DNA of 64,000 bases from Streptomyces sp. NBC_00358 (GCF_036099295.1 NZ_CP107976.1:6634001-6698000), one strand, 5' to 3'. Numbered from the stretch's first letter, positions 1 through 8,024 are shown. Translations and numbers: made by a program. Notes: a model not told the origin generated them from the sequence alone.

Positions 1-604
1 GCAGCCAGCGGGCGACCCAGAGCTGGTCCGAGACCTCCAGCGGCGCCAGCGGGCCGACCTGGAACTCCCACTGACCGGGCATGACCTCGGCGTTGATGCC
101 GGAGATGCCGAGGCCCGCCTTGAGGCAGTTGTCCAGGTGCGCCTCGACGACGTCACGGCCGAAGATCTCGTCCGCGCCGACACCGCAGTAGTAGCCGCCC
201 TGCGCGGCCGGGAAGCCGCCCTCGGGGAAGCCGAGCGGGCGCGCACCCTTGAAGAAGGTGTACTCCTGCTCGATGCCGAAGATCGACTCCTGCGCGGCGA
301 ACTTCTCCGCGACCTCGGCCAGCGCGGCACGGGTGTTGGACTCGTGCGGCGTCATGTCGATGTTGAGGACCTCGCACATGACGAGGATGTCGTCGCCGCC
401 GCGGATCGGGTCCGGGAAGCTGGCCACGGGCTTGAGTACGCGGTCCGAGGCGTGACCCTCGGCCTGGTTCGTCGAGGAGCCGTCGAAGCCCCAGATCGGC
501 AGCTCGGCACCCTTGGCGTCGTCGGCCAGGATCTTCGTCTTGGAACGGAGCTTGGCCGTCGGCTCGGTGCCGTCGATCCAGATGTACTCAGCCTTGAAGC
601 TCAC
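1..604 (-). CDS. glnII: Glutamine synthetase type II (GSII), N-terminal part
   Basis: ATP-dependent condensation of ammonia with glutamate in the cytosol, using the eukaryote-like GSII enzyme. The 201 visible codons begin SFKAEYIWIDGTEPTAKLRS and contain the GSII-type segments ELPIWGFDGSSTNQAEG and FGIEQEYTFFKG, the latter holding active-site glutamates. The window start cuts off the C-terminal 40 percent (the family is about 340 residues). I chose the GTG at 604 because GAAGGA lies 8 bases upstream; an in-frame ATG at 613 has no room for a ribosome site. A GlnR box sits about 100 bases upstream, so nitrogen control is expected. A second, type I enzyme (glnA) is in this window at 9.8-11.2 kb. 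Confidence 0.96.
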   Translation of the reverse strand, partial: MSFKAEYIWIDGTEPTAKLRSKTKILADDAKGAELPIWGFDGSSTNQAEGHASDRVLKPVASFPDPIRGGDDILVMCEVLNIDMTPHESNTRAALAEVAEKFAAQESIFGIEQEYTFFKGARPLGFPEGGFPAAQGGYYCGVGADEIFGRDVVEAHLDNCLKAGLGISGINAEVMPGQWEFQVGPLAPLEVSDQLWVARWL

Positions 605-705
605 GGGCCACATCCTTCGGGGTGGGTCTTGATCGCACTTGCGGGTGCTGCGGCGCTGCGGCACTGGGGCGCCGCCGGGGATGTCCGGAAGCCTGTCAAC
701 CAGCG

Positions 706-743
706 ATTTCCCGATCATTGCCCGAATGTGAACCCCGTGTTAC
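706..743 (-). promoter_or_regulatory. GlnR box upstream of glnII
   Basis: Read on the minus strand, four 5-mers are spaced by exactly 6 bases: GTAAC, TTCAC, GCAAT, GAAAT. The known Streptomyces GlnR pattern is gTnAC-n6-GAAAC-n6-gTnAC-n6-GAAAC. The outer two elements fit well, the inner two poorly. GlnR is the global nitrogen regulator and controls glnII in S. coelicolor, which fits this position. Confidence 0.75.
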
Positions 744-956
744 CTGAGCTGTGTGTGCCCGGTCTCACACGACGCCCGCTGTCGCGGATGTTCGCGGGTG
801 ATCGTTCGCGACCGCGATCGGTCGGAGTGCCGCCGGGACGGGTTCCGCGGGTCCGGCGCGGGGCGGCTCGTATGCGATGCGCGTGGAAGCGGTACGGGGG
901 ATGTGGCCCGGTTCCGCCCCCGTTGCCTGTCCGGCCGGACCGCGGCCCGTTCATGC

Positions 957-1007
957 GAAAGCCCTGCCGCTTCCGACCGGGAGGGGATCGGCGACGGCAG
1001 GGCTTTC
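957..1007 (-). terminator. Hairpin terminator after the secreted-protein gene
   Basis: Perfect 13-base arms GAAAGCCCTGCCG and CGGCAGGGCTTTC with a 25-base loop, starting 15 bases past the stop of the gene at 1023-1697. Confidence 0.7.
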
Positions 1008-1022
1008 GGTATGGTGTGCCCG

Positions 1023-1697
1023 TTATCCGACCTTCTCGATCCGGGCCCTGCGGATGAGGAACTTGCCCGGCTCGCGGACCTGCTCGAAGGCCGCGTTGTT
1101 CAGCAGCACACAGCTGCCGGACACCGAGGTGACCTGAACGGTCGTGGACTTGTTGTTGTCCAGGTTGGTGACCTTCAGCTTCGTTCCGGCCGGGAACTGG
1201 TTGCTGGACGCGGCCGGTGCGCCCGCCTCGCCGGAGAGCGTGACGGTCGAACCGGTGCAGACCTGCTGGCCGGTGGCGGCGCCGGCGCCCGCGTTGTTCG
1301 CGGGGGCGGTCTTCGCCGGAGCCGCCGGGGTGGTCGCGGCCTTGGCGGGTGCGGACTGGGCCGGCTGCTGGGCGGTCTGGGAGTCCTGAGCCGATTCCCC
1401 GACAGCGCAGCCGGAAGCCTGCTGCTGAACCCTGATCTGCGCGATGACGGCCTGGCGGTTGGCGATCCTGGCCGCCGACTGCGAGTCCGGGTGCGCCTGC
1501 TGGTCCGCGATGAACTGCTGGTTGTTGCCGAGCGCGTTGGCCAGGCCCTTGCACGCGATCGAGGTCTGCGCGGTCTGCACCGACGCCGCGTTCGAGTTGG
1601 CGGCCAGGGCGAAGGCGCCGCCGCCCGCCACGGTCGCCGCGCTGACCAGCAGGGCGATCTTCTTCTTGGTGCTGAGAGTCCTTCTCCTACGCGACAT
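1023..1697 (-). CDS. Secreted Ala/Gln-rich protein of unknown function
   Basis: Predicted 224-residue exported protein. It opens with a basic stretch (MSRRRRTLSTKKK), then a hydrophobic segment (ALLVSAATVAGGGAFALA) and a likely signal-peptidase site near AANSNAA. The mature part has a Gln/Ala-rich helical region (about residues 40-95), a Pro/Ala linker (about 105-140) and a C-terminal domain of about 80 residues with two cysteines (VCTGSTV and GSCVLLNN) that could form a disulfide. I chose the ATG at 1697 because GGAGG precedes it; the open frame extends 22 codons further upstream without a ribosome site. I do not recognise a family. The promoter region carries repeated GGTTAC motifs (1754-1789). 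Confidence 0.8.
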   Translation of the reverse strand: MSRRRRTLSTKKKIALLVSAATVAGGGAFALAANSNAASVQTAQTSIACKGLANALGNNQQFIADQQAHPDSQSAARIANRQAVIAQIRVQQQASGCAVGESAQDSQTAQQPAQSAPAKAATTPAAPAKTAPANNAGAGAATGQQVCTGSTVTLSGEAGAPAASSNQFPAGTKLKVTNLDNNKSTTVQVTSVSGSCVLLNNAAFEQVREPGKFLIRRARIEKVG

Positions 1698-1753
1698 GCG
1701 CGCCTCCAGAGCGGTGGGGGGCGTTACGCCGCTATGTACGAGATGCCGAACGC

Positions 1754-1789
1754 GGTTACTCAATGGTTACGGTATTCACTTAAGTAACC
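1754..1789. repeat. GGTTAC direct and inverted repeats in a promoter region
   Basis: GGTTACT (1754-1760) and GGTTAC (1765-1770) are direct repeats 11 bases apart; AGTAACC (1783-1789) is the inverted copy. They lie 57-92 bases upstream of the secreted-protein start and could be an operator. The 11-base period resembles GlnR or PhoP boxes, but the sequence does not match either consensus well. Confidence 0.4.
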
Positions 1790-1838
1790 TGGATCACACG
1801 GGAGTTGGGCGGGCGGGGTGCCGACCGTGCGGGGCCCG

Positions 1839-2198
1839 CTACCGGGAGAGGGCGTCCCGTACCGCTTCTTCCGTGCGGCCCACCAGCGCCGTCCCGTCGG
1901 CGGCGGTGATGATCGGCCGCTGGATGAGCTTGGGGTGCTCGGACAGCGCCTTGATCCACCGGTCCCGTGAACCGGCGTCCCGCGCCCACTCCTTGAGCCC
2001 CAGCTCCTTGGCGTCGGCCTCCTGGGTGCGCGTGATGTCCCACGGTTCGAGGCCGAGACGGTCGAGGACTGCCCGGATCTCGTCCTCGCCGGGCACGTCC
2101 TCCAGGTAGCGGCGGACGGTGTATTCGGCCCCCTCCGCGTCGAGCAGGCTGATCGCGCTGCGGCACTTCGAACAGGCCGGATTGATCCAGATCTCCAT
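1839..2198 (-). CDS. ArsC/Spx-family thioredoxin-fold protein
   Basis: A 119-residue cytosolic protein of the arsenate reductase (glutaredoxin-type ArsC) family. The start MEIWINPACSKCRSAIS holds a CxxC pair (PACSKC), whereas classical ArsC has a single active-site cysteine in C-x5-R. The C-terminal part KLIQRPIITAADGTALVGR is the conserved family segment with the invariant RP. Length matches the family (about 115-120). The ATG at 2198 is where family similarity begins; the reading frame runs further upstream without support. No other arsenic genes are nearby, so a thiol-redox role is as likely as arsenate reduction. Confidence 0.88.
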   Translation of the reverse strand: MEIWINPACSKCRSAISLLDAEGAEYTVRRYLEDVPGEDEIRAVLDRLGLEPWDITRTQEADAKELGLKEWARDAGSRDRWIKALSEHPKLIQRPIITAADGTALVGRTEEAVRDALSR

Positions 2199-2272
2199 GC
2201 CGCACACGGTACGCGAGACACCCTCGTGCTCCGCTGTCACGGCGCCCCCAAAGCCTCTGTGGCCAGCGGCTT

Positions 2273-2295
2273 TTGTCAGTGCCCGGCGGTAGAAT
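2273..2295 (+). promoter_or_regulatory. Candidate DNA-damage promoter (RecA-NDp/PafBC type)
   Basis: TTGTCAGTG (2273-2281), 8 bases, then TAGAAT (2290-2295). This fits the LexA-independent damage promoter pattern tTGTCRgtg-n8-TAnnnT described in mycobacteria (RecA-NDp, activated by PafBC) and found in other actinobacteria. The predicted transcript starts near 2302, about 60 bases before the gene at 2363. Confidence 0.75.
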
Positions 2296-2362
2296 AGAAG
2301 CAGTGTTCGAGGGTGTCGCCGGGCGGTCCGGACGGCGCCCCGACCGCGACAGGAGGATGCCT

Positions 2363-2671
2363 GTGCCCGCTGCCGCACTGAAGCCGCTGCCCACTCAGTC
2401 CACATCCAAGAGGGCGGTCCCGCTGGACCTGCCGTACGACCCGGTCGAGAAGCGCCCGCTGCCGCCGGGGCGCCCCCGCGACTGGTACGTCACGCACAAC
2501 CGCCGGCTCAAGGCGATGCGACTCGCCATAGCCCTGCTCGACTCCGGTGTGTACGTGCCGAACCAGGCCCGCAACGAGAAGATCCGCAGTACCGCGGAGC
2601 TCATCGGCGTCCATTCGCCGTCCGACACCACGTGCCACATGGTGCGTGCGCTGATGAGGTACGCGCGCTGA
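2363..2671 (+). CDS. Small conserved protein, probably DNA-damage induced
   Basis: A basic 102-residue protein I cannot assign to a family. Its core (PRDWYVTHNRRLKAMRLAI) is followed by ALLDSGVYVP and IRSTAELIGVHSPSDTTCH, which looks like a small helical domain; no signal or membrane segment is seen. I chose GTG at 2363 because AGGAGG ends 6 bases before it, while the ATG at 2357 directly abuts that site. The promoter at 2273-2295 fits the RecA-independent DNA-damage class, so a role in the damage response is inferred from the promoter only. Confidence 0.85.
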   Translation: MPAAALKPLPTQSTSKRAVPLDLPYDPVEKRPLPPGRPRDWYVTHNRRLKAMRLAIALLDSGVYVPNQARNEKIRSTAELIGVHSPSDTTCHMVRALMRYAR

Positions 2672-3003
2672 GGAGTTGAGCGCGCCGATCCACCGGGTGC
2701 CGGGTGCCTCCGCCCGCCGCGGGGCCACCCGGCACCACCCCGGCCCCGGCACCCGGGCCGACCTCGTGGTGCGCCCCGGCGTCGGGGCCGACCTCGTGGT
2801 GCCCCCTGGCGTCGGGTCCGACCTCGTGGTGCCTCCGGGGGCGGCCCCGGCGTCAGCTCCAGTACCCCGTCCGGCTCCGGCGTCGGCCCAGTCCTCGTCC
2901 CCGGCCGGGCGGCGGCGTTGCGACCGCTCCCCGCTCCCCGCTCCCTGCTCCCGTCCGGCCCCGGACCAGGGTCCGTCGGCGACTCCCCTTTCGATAAGGG
3001 CAG
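2672..3003. other. Intergenic region with a 30-base tandem repeat
   Basis: 332 bases between two genes that run towards each other. It contains the repeat at 2758-2850. Open frames on both strands cross it because the repeat has no stops, but none has a ribosome site or family features, so I treat it as noncoding. Confidence 0.6.
2758..2850. repeat. Short tandem repeat, 30-base unit, about 3 copies
   Basis: Units start at 2761 and 2791 and, degenerating, at 2821; each opens with ACCTCGTGGTGC. The first two copies differ at only a few positions. The array is G+C rich and lies in the gap between convergent genes. Confidence 0.85.
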
Positions 3004-4200
3004 TCACTCCGTCGACAGTTCCTTCTCCAGGGGGGTCCGGAAGCGTGGGGTGACCCGGGTCGGGCCGATCCACGACTGAAGACGTCCGGCCTCCGCCGCG
3101 ATCGCGTCCCGCGCCTCACGGCCGACACCCCCGGTGTCCAGCAGCCGCCAGACCACCTCACCGTCGGGCCGCTGCGCCCACCCCCCGACCACCCGGCCGT
3201 CCCACCACACCGTCGGCCCGACATTGCCGCTGCGGTCGAAGAGGGCGGCCCGCAGGGACGGGTCGAGATACCAGTCCCGCTCCTGCCGGCTCATCGGCGT
3301 CGGATCGAGGCCGGGCAGCAGGGCCGCCCAGGGTGCGGACAGCCCGTCCACCGGACCCTCGTCGCCCGCCGCCACGTACCCCGTATCCCCGCCGTCGAGC
3401 GAGACGGCCACCGCCCCGATCGCGGTCAGCGTCCGCCGTACGTCGGTGACCTTCCAGCCCGTCCACCACTTCAGGTCCGCCTCCGTGGCGGGCCCGCACG
3501 CCGTCAGCCACCGGCTCAGCAGCTCGGACCGGGCCTCGGCCGGCGGGAGGTGCGGATGGGGCGGCGCGACCGCCCAGCGGAACTGGCTCGACGTCCACGA
3601 GCCGAGCGGGCGCCCCCGCACCACCCGGCCCTCGACGCCCAGCACCCGCATCAGCCGGGACGACACGGTCTGCGGACTCTCGTAACTCTTCCCGGCCCCG
3701 TAGACGAACTGCTCCTTCAACCGCGGTTCGTCCCGGGTGAGTTCGTTCACCGTCGCCTGCCCGCGCCGGGCCAGCGCGGCGAGTGCGGACGCCTCGATCT
3801 CGTCGAGCCACTCCTCGGTCAGCCGCCCGTCGCTCCCGGTGGCGAGGTCCTTGACGAGTCCGGCACGGGCCTTCGCGGCGATGTCGAGCCCCGTCGAGGC
3901 ATGCACGACGGCGGCCAGGCCGGTGGGGAACACGAACACGGTGTGCCGCATGCCGTGCATCCGTACGAGTGACCTGTCCTCGTACAGTGCCCGGTCGACC
4001 TGAGTCACGGTCTCCCCGGCGTCCGCGAGACGGGCCCCCACCGCGAGGTACACCGTCGCCGGGTCGGTGCCGTGCAGCGCGACCAGCGAATCCGCGACCT
4101 CCTCGGCTGTCGCCGCCCGCGCGGCCCGCACGAGCCGCTGCCGCAGCCCGAGCCGTGCCCGCCGCTCCGCCACCCCGATGTGCCGCGGCTTCCCCGTCAC
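3004..4200 (-). CDS. Winged-helix DNA-binding domain protein (HTH_42 / AlkZ-related family)
   Basis: A 398-residue protein of the winged-helix family PF06224, whose other members include the glycosylases AlkZ and YcaQ. Recognisable parts are VALHGTDPATVYLAVGARL near the N-terminus, MHGMRHTVFVFP, WTACGPATEADLKWWTGW-like sequence (TACGPATEADLKWWTGWK) and the C-terminal DRSGNVGPTVWWDGRVVGG. Function is unproven; nucleic-acid binding or repair is a family inference. GTG at 4200 has GGAGG 4 bases upstream; the frame also has ATGs at 4254 and 4266 that would add 18-22 charged residues. Confidence 0.85.
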   Translation of the reverse strand: MTGKPRHIGVAERRARLGLRQRLVRAARAATAEEVADSLVALHGTDPATVYLAVGARLADAGETVTQVDRALYEDRSLVRMHGMRHTVFVFPTGLAAVVHASTGLDIAAKARAGLVKDLATGSDGRLTEEWLDEIEASALAALARRGQATVNELTRDEPRLKEQFVYGAGKSYESPQTVSSRLMRVLGVEGRVVRGRPLGSWTSSQFRWAVAPPHPHLPPAEARSELLSRWLTACGPATEADLKWWTGWKVTDVRRTLTAIGAVAVSLDGGDTGYVAAGDEGPVDGLSAPWAALLPGLDPTPMSRQERDWYLDPSLRAALFDRSGNVGPTVWWDGRVVGGWAQRPDGEVVWRLLDTGGVGREARDAIAAEAGRLQSWIGPTRVTPRFRTPLEKELSTE

Positions 4201-4397
4201 GTCGCCTCCGTCCGCTCGCCCCGTGCTCCGTGCCTCTTTCTCCGTGCTCCTCATCCTCTCGGACAACGGCCGGTCCCAGGACGCGGCTCACCCGTTCGAC
4301 GTAGCCGGGCATGCGGCGGCCCGGCCCGCGGCCTTGACTGGGGCCACCGCGAGGAAGCGGGATCCGGAGGCGAACCAGGACCACGTGGGGAGAGACG

Positions 4398-4928
4398 ATG
4401 CATCAGAGGAACGGCATACGAGGACCGGTCCGACTGATCCTGGCCGCGTTCGTGGTGGCGGCCCTGGCCACGCAACTGACCGCCTGCTCGGACGACAGCA
4501 GCCCTTCCGGCACCGCCTCCAAGGCCGCGTCCGCCGCTTCCCGGGCGGCCTCCGCCGTCTCGCAGGCCGCGTCCGCCGCCACCCAGGCGGGTGATGCCCT
4601 CGCCTCCGCGACCGCCGAGGCCGGCCGCAGGTTCGACGACTTCAAGAACGGCGTGGACGCCAAGGACGAGGTGAAGCTCGACGGGAGCGCGAGCGCCGAC
4701 TCCGACGGCCGCGCCACGGTCGAGCTGACCGTCACCAACCCCACCTCCTCGGCGAAGTCGTACGTCGTCCAGGTCGACTTCCGCGACCAGAGCGGCAACC
4801 TCCTCGACACGACGGTCGTGACGGTGAACGACGTCGCCGGGGGCGCCTCCAAGAACGCCACCGCCCGCAGCAACCGTTCCCTCACCGGCGACGTGAAGAC
4901 CGGCGTGGCCCGCGCCGTAAGGCACTGA
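4398..4928 (+). CDS. Putative lipoprotein with Ala/Ser-rich linker
   Basis: A 176-residue protein with a lipoprotein signal: basic start, hydrophobic core LILAAFVVAALATQ, and lipobox LTAC with Cys near residue 30. Next is an Ala/Ser-rich helical spacer (about 35-75) and a C-terminal beta-rich domain (about 90-165, VELTVTNPTSSAKSYVVQVD) resembling the FxLYD or similar extracellular fold. The ATG is preceded by GGGGAGAG. The gene ends 5 bases before the DUF2252 gene, so the two are probably one transcript. Confidence 0.85.
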   Translation: MHQRNGIRGPVRLILAAFVVAALATQLTACSDDSSPSGTASKAASAASRAASAVSQAASAATQAGDALASATAEAGRRFDDFKNGVDAKDEVKLDGSASADSDGRATVELTVTNPTSSAKSYVVQVDFRDQSGNLLDTTVVTVNDVAGGASKNATARSNRSLTGDVKTGVARAVRH

Positions 4929-4933
4929 CGGCC

Positions 4934-6292
4934 GTGCTCCGCAACAGCGTCACGGCCACCTCGGCGGACCGGACCGCCCGGGGCCGGGCCGCCCGCAAGC
5001 GGGTCTCCCGTTCCGCGCACGGCACCTGGATCCCCGCCGCCGACCGCCCGGACCCGGTCGGAGTCCTGCAGAAGCAGGGCAGGGACCGGCTTCCGGAGCT
5101 CCTGCCGATCCGGTACGCGCGGATGTCGGCGTCACCGCTCGCGTTCCTGCGCGGGGCCGCGGCCGTCATGGCGGCCGACCTGGCCGCCCAGCCGAACACC
5201 GGGCTCACCGTCCAACTGTGCGGCGACGCACACCTGTTGAACTTCGGCCTGTACGCCTCCCCGGAGCGCTCCCTGCTCTTCGACCTCAACGACTTCGACG
5301 AGACCTTCCCCGGCCCCTTCGAGTGGGACGTCAAAAGGCTCGCGGCCAGCGTCGCGGTCGCGGCCCGCGAGAACGGGCACAAGGAGGAGCACGTGTTCGG
5401 CGCGGCACGAGCGGCCGCCGGGCAGTACCGGGAGGTCATGCGACGGCTGGCCCGGCAGGGCGAACTGACCGTCTGGTACCAGCACATCGACGCCGATCTG
5501 CTGCTCCCCCTGGTCCGCTCCGGACGCAGGCGCCGGCGCGCCGAGGCGACCCTCACCCGCGCCCGCCGCCGCACCAGCCTGCAGGCGCTCGGCAAACTCA
5601 CCGAGACCGTCGAGGGGCGCCGCCGCATCGTCCACGACCCGCCCCTGCTGGAACCGGTCGGATCCCTGGACAAGGCCTCGCTCCGCAAGATCTTCAGCGA
5701 CTACCGCTCCACGCTCCCCGAGGAACGCCGCCTGCTCCTCGACCGCTACCGGTTCGTCGACGCGGCCCGCAAGGTCGTCGGCGTGGGCAGCGTCGGCACC
5801 CGCTGCTTCATCGTGCTGCTCGCCGGGCGCGACGCCGACGACCCGCTGTTCCTGCAGATCAAGCAGGCCGGACCGTCCGTACTCGAAGACCATCTCCCCG
5901 GCGGCCCGTACGTCCATCCCGGCCGCCGGGTCGTCGCGGGGCAGCGGCTGATGCAGGCCGCCGGCGACATCTTCCTGGGCTGGACCACCGGCCCCGAGGG
6001 GCGGGCGTTCTACTGGCGCCAACTGCACGACATGAAGGGGGCCGCCGACATCGCCGGCATGAGTCCGGGCGAACTGCGCGCCTACGCCCGGCTCTGCGGC
6101 ACCGCCCTGGCCCGCGCGCACGCCCGCTCCGGCGACCGCGTCGCGATCTCCGCCTACCTCGGCGGCGCCGACACGTTCGACCGGGCCGTCGCGGACTTCG
6201 CGCTGCGCTACACGGACCGCAACGCCACCGACCACGCGGCGCTCGGCGCGGCGGTGATCGCCGGAGTGGTCCCGGCGGCCCCGGGTGTGTGA
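4934..6292 (+). CDS. DUF2252 family protein (kinase-like fold)
   Basis: A 452-residue protein of the DUF2252 family, known by its aminoglycoside-phosphotransferase-like fold; substrate unknown. Family landmarks are MSASPLAFLRGAA, VQLCGDAHLLNFG, LLFDLNDFDETFPGPFEWDVKRLA (split here as LNDFDETFPG and WDVKRLAAS) and the late LCGTALARAHARSGD. The GDxHxxNFG motif resembles the catalytic loop of small-molecule kinases. Start is GTG at 4934, 5 bases after the lipoprotein stop. There is no membrane segment, so partnership with the lipoprotein is only suggested by gene order. Confidence 0.93.
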   Translation: MLRNSVTATSADRTARGRAARKRVSRSAHGTWIPAADRPDPVGVLQKQGRDRLPELLPIRYARMSASPLAFLRGAAAVMAADLAAQPNTGLTVQLCGDAHLLNFGLYASPERSLLFDLNDFDETFPGPFEWDVKRLAASVAVAARENGHKEEHVFGAARAAAGQYREVMRRLARQGELTVWYQHIDADLLLPLVRSGRRRRRAEATLTRARRRTSLQALGKLTETVEGRRRIVHDPPLLEPVGSLDKASLRKIFSDYRSTLPEERRLLLDRYRFVDAARKVVGVGSVGTRCFIVLLAGRDADDPLFLQIKQAGPSVLEDHLPGGPYVHPGRRVVAGQRLMQAAGDIFLGWTTGPEGRAFYWRQLHDMKGAADIAGMSPGELRAYARLCGTALARAHARSGDRVAISAYLGGADTFDRAVADFALRYTDRNATDHAALGAAVIAGVVPAAPGV

Positions 6293-6306
6293 GACCGCGC
6301 GGACGT

Positions 6307-7110
6307 TCAGGCGCCGACGGCCGTCCGGACCGGATCGCCGAGTCCGGCGAGGGCGAGGTCCACGAGCCGCCGCCGGTCCTCGGGGTGGTCGCGGAACCAG
6401 AGGCCCAGCAGGTGATCGGCGTCGGGCAGCTCGAAGCGGGTGAAGCGGGCGCGGGCGGTGAGCGCGTCCGCGACGGCCCGCGTCACGGCGGGCGGGATGA
6501 CCGCGTCCACGGCGGGTACGGCGAGCACCGCCCGCCCCTCGTAGGCCCGCAGTACGTCGAGCGCGGGAGACCGCCGCCAGCTGTCCGGGGTACGGATGAT
6601 CCGGCTGAAGCGGCTCGGTACCGTCCCGGCGCCGTCCTGCGGGGAGACGCCGCTCCCGCTCTTCGCGTCCTCGAACGGAATCGGCCAGGCCTCGGCGGCG
6701 TACACCGCGGGCGCGCACAGCACGAGAGCCACCACGCGTTCCCCGTAGTGCCGCGCGAGATCGGCCGCCGTCTGCCCGCTCATGCTGAAACCGGCGAGGA
6801 TCAGCGGGGCGCCCGCCGGAACCGTCGCGTCGATCACCGACACGGCCTGCTCGAAACGCCGTCGCAGGCTCAACTCGCCCAGCGCGCCGGTGCTTTCACC
6901 GTGTCCGGAGAAGTCGAAGGCGAGCCCCGCGCAGCCGCGGGCGGCGAAGTCGTCCAGCAGCGGGAGCAGTCGCTCCTTGCTGCCGTTGCCCGCGCCGTGC
7001 AGGAGGACGGCGGTGGGCGCGGCGCCGCCGGAGTCGTCCGCGTCGTCCCCGTCGCTGCCGACGCAGCTCAGTCGTTCACCGTCGTGGTCGTGTGTGAAGG
7101 GAGAGGGCAT
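6307..7110 (-). CDS. Alpha/beta hydrolase
   Basis: A 267-residue soluble serine hydrolase. VLLHGAGNGSKERLLPLLDD gives the oxyanion-hole region, FDFSGHGESTG follows, and LAGFSMSGQTAADLA contains the nucleophile elbow G-F-S-M-S-G. A late Asp (AVDAVIPPAV) and His (PDADHLLGLWF) complete the triad. Substrate unknown. ATG at 7110 is where hydrolase similarity begins; the frame continues 155 codons upstream but that part has no recognisable structure. Confidence 0.88.
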   Translation of the reverse strand: MPSPFTHDHDGERLSCVGSDGDDADDSGGAAPTAVLLHGAGNGSKERLLPLLDDFAARGCAGLAFDFSGHGESTGALGELSLRRRFEQAVSVIDATVPAGAPLILAGFSMSGQTAADLARHYGERVVALVLCAPAVYAAEAWPIPFEDAKSGSGVSPQDGAGTVPSRFSRIIRTPDSWRRSPALDVLRAYEGRAVLAVPAVDAVIPPAVTRAVADALTARARFTRFELPDADHLLGLWFRDHPEDRRRLVDLALAGLGDPVRTAVGA

Positions 7111-7696
7111 CCCCCATTTACGCACGCGGGTCGCGCCGCTCCCGAGGTGGGTGCGGCGTGCCGGACATCTCCCGGGTGACCGGAGAGACGGGCGTAATCC
7201 CTTTCCGGGAAGGGGGTTGACGGAGCGGGACCGTCGGCTCAGGAGGAGCCGGGCGGGCCGCTCGCGTCCGGCTCGGTGGTGCTGACCGTCGGCGCCGCGG
7301 CCGCGTTCCCGGACCACGGACACGATCCGTGCCGCCCGGACGCGGAGCGAACGCGGGCAACCCGGGGGTACCTCCCACGCCAGTGAGGCAGTGGGGGAGC
7401 CCAGCACCGTCCGGGGCGTTCGACCGAGCACGAGTCCTGGCACCAGGACCCACTCCCGCTCGGTCTCCAGGAACGGTGCAGTCGGGAGAAGACCAGATGC
7501 GGACGGGCGGTCACGCTCCCGGCGCCGAAGTGGTGTTCCGGAGCGGCAGAGCACCGCTTTCCGCCGTACGGGCATCAGGTGGCGGTCTCGGGGCTACTCT
7601 CTACGCACCGATGGACGGCCGCCGCCCCCAGCGCCCCGTCGGCACATCCAGAAAGCCGTCAAGGCCTTTTCACTCACGCATACAAGGAGTCCCGTC
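7111..7696. other. 586-base gap without a clear gene
   Basis: The spacer between divergent genes. It holds a nested hairpin element at 7363-7399 and the leader of the small gene at 7697. Several frames are open, but none has a ribosome site plus coherent protein features. Confidence 0.6.
7363..7399. repeat. Nested hairpin, possible dispersed palindromic element
   Basis: GGGGGTACCTCCCAC is followed by GCC-AGTGA-GGC and GTGGGGGAG, giving an outer CTCCCAC/GTGGG(GG)AG stem and an inner 3-bp stem. GGGGTACC-type hairpins of this look are scattered in Streptomyces intergenic regions. Confidence 0.5.
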
Positions 7697-7996
7697 ATGG
7701 GCACCTTGATCTTCTCCGCGACCGCGATCCTGGTCGTCATGGGTTTCTCCGACCACACCCTGTGGCTCGCGGCGATCGTCCTGCTCTTCCTGTACGTCCG
7801 CTACGGCCGCACCGGGGAGAGGGCGTCCGCCGCGGGGTCCTCGGGCGCCGCCTCGCCGGGCTCCGGTGGATCCGCGGGCCGCGCGGACTCCAGCTACCGG
7901 GCGTACCGTGACCGCCGTGACCGCCAGGCCAGGTGGGAGCGCCGCTACCGGCGTGAGCGCCCGCTCCAGACGCGCCGCCAGGAACGCCAGAAGTAG
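7697..7996 (+). CDS. Small membrane protein with basic tail
   Basis: A 99-residue protein with one or two N-terminal hydrophobic segments (MGTLIFSATAILVVMGF and LWLAAIVLLFLYVRYG, about residues 1-37) and a long polar tail rich in Gly/Ser then Arg (RAYRDRRDRQARWERRYRRE). AAGGAG is 7 bases before the ATG. No family recognised. The basic cytoplasmic tail could bind membrane lipids or nucleic acid; this is a guess from composition. Confidence 0.8.
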   Translation: MGTLIFSATAILVVMGFSDHTLWLAAIVLLFLYVRYGRTGERASAAGSSGAASPGSGGSAGRADSSYRAYRDRRDRQARWERRYRRERPLQTRRQERQK

Positions 7997-8001
7997 GACC
8001 T

Positions 8002-8022
8002 GCCCCGACCCGGCGCCGGGGC
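8002..8022. terminator. Short hairpin between convergent genes
   Basis: GCCCCG and CGGGGC arms around ACCCGGCGC, placed between the stops at 7996 and 8025. Weak stem and no T-run. Confidence 0.4.
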
Positions 8023-8024
8023 GG

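Larger units (their letters stand above)
605..1022. other. Intergenic region between glnII and a secreted-protein gene
   Basis: This 418-base stretch holds the glnII leader, a GlnR box (706-743) and a terminator hairpin for the gene to its right (957-1007). I see no convincing gene; open frames here lack a ribosome site and family features. Confidence 0.7.
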
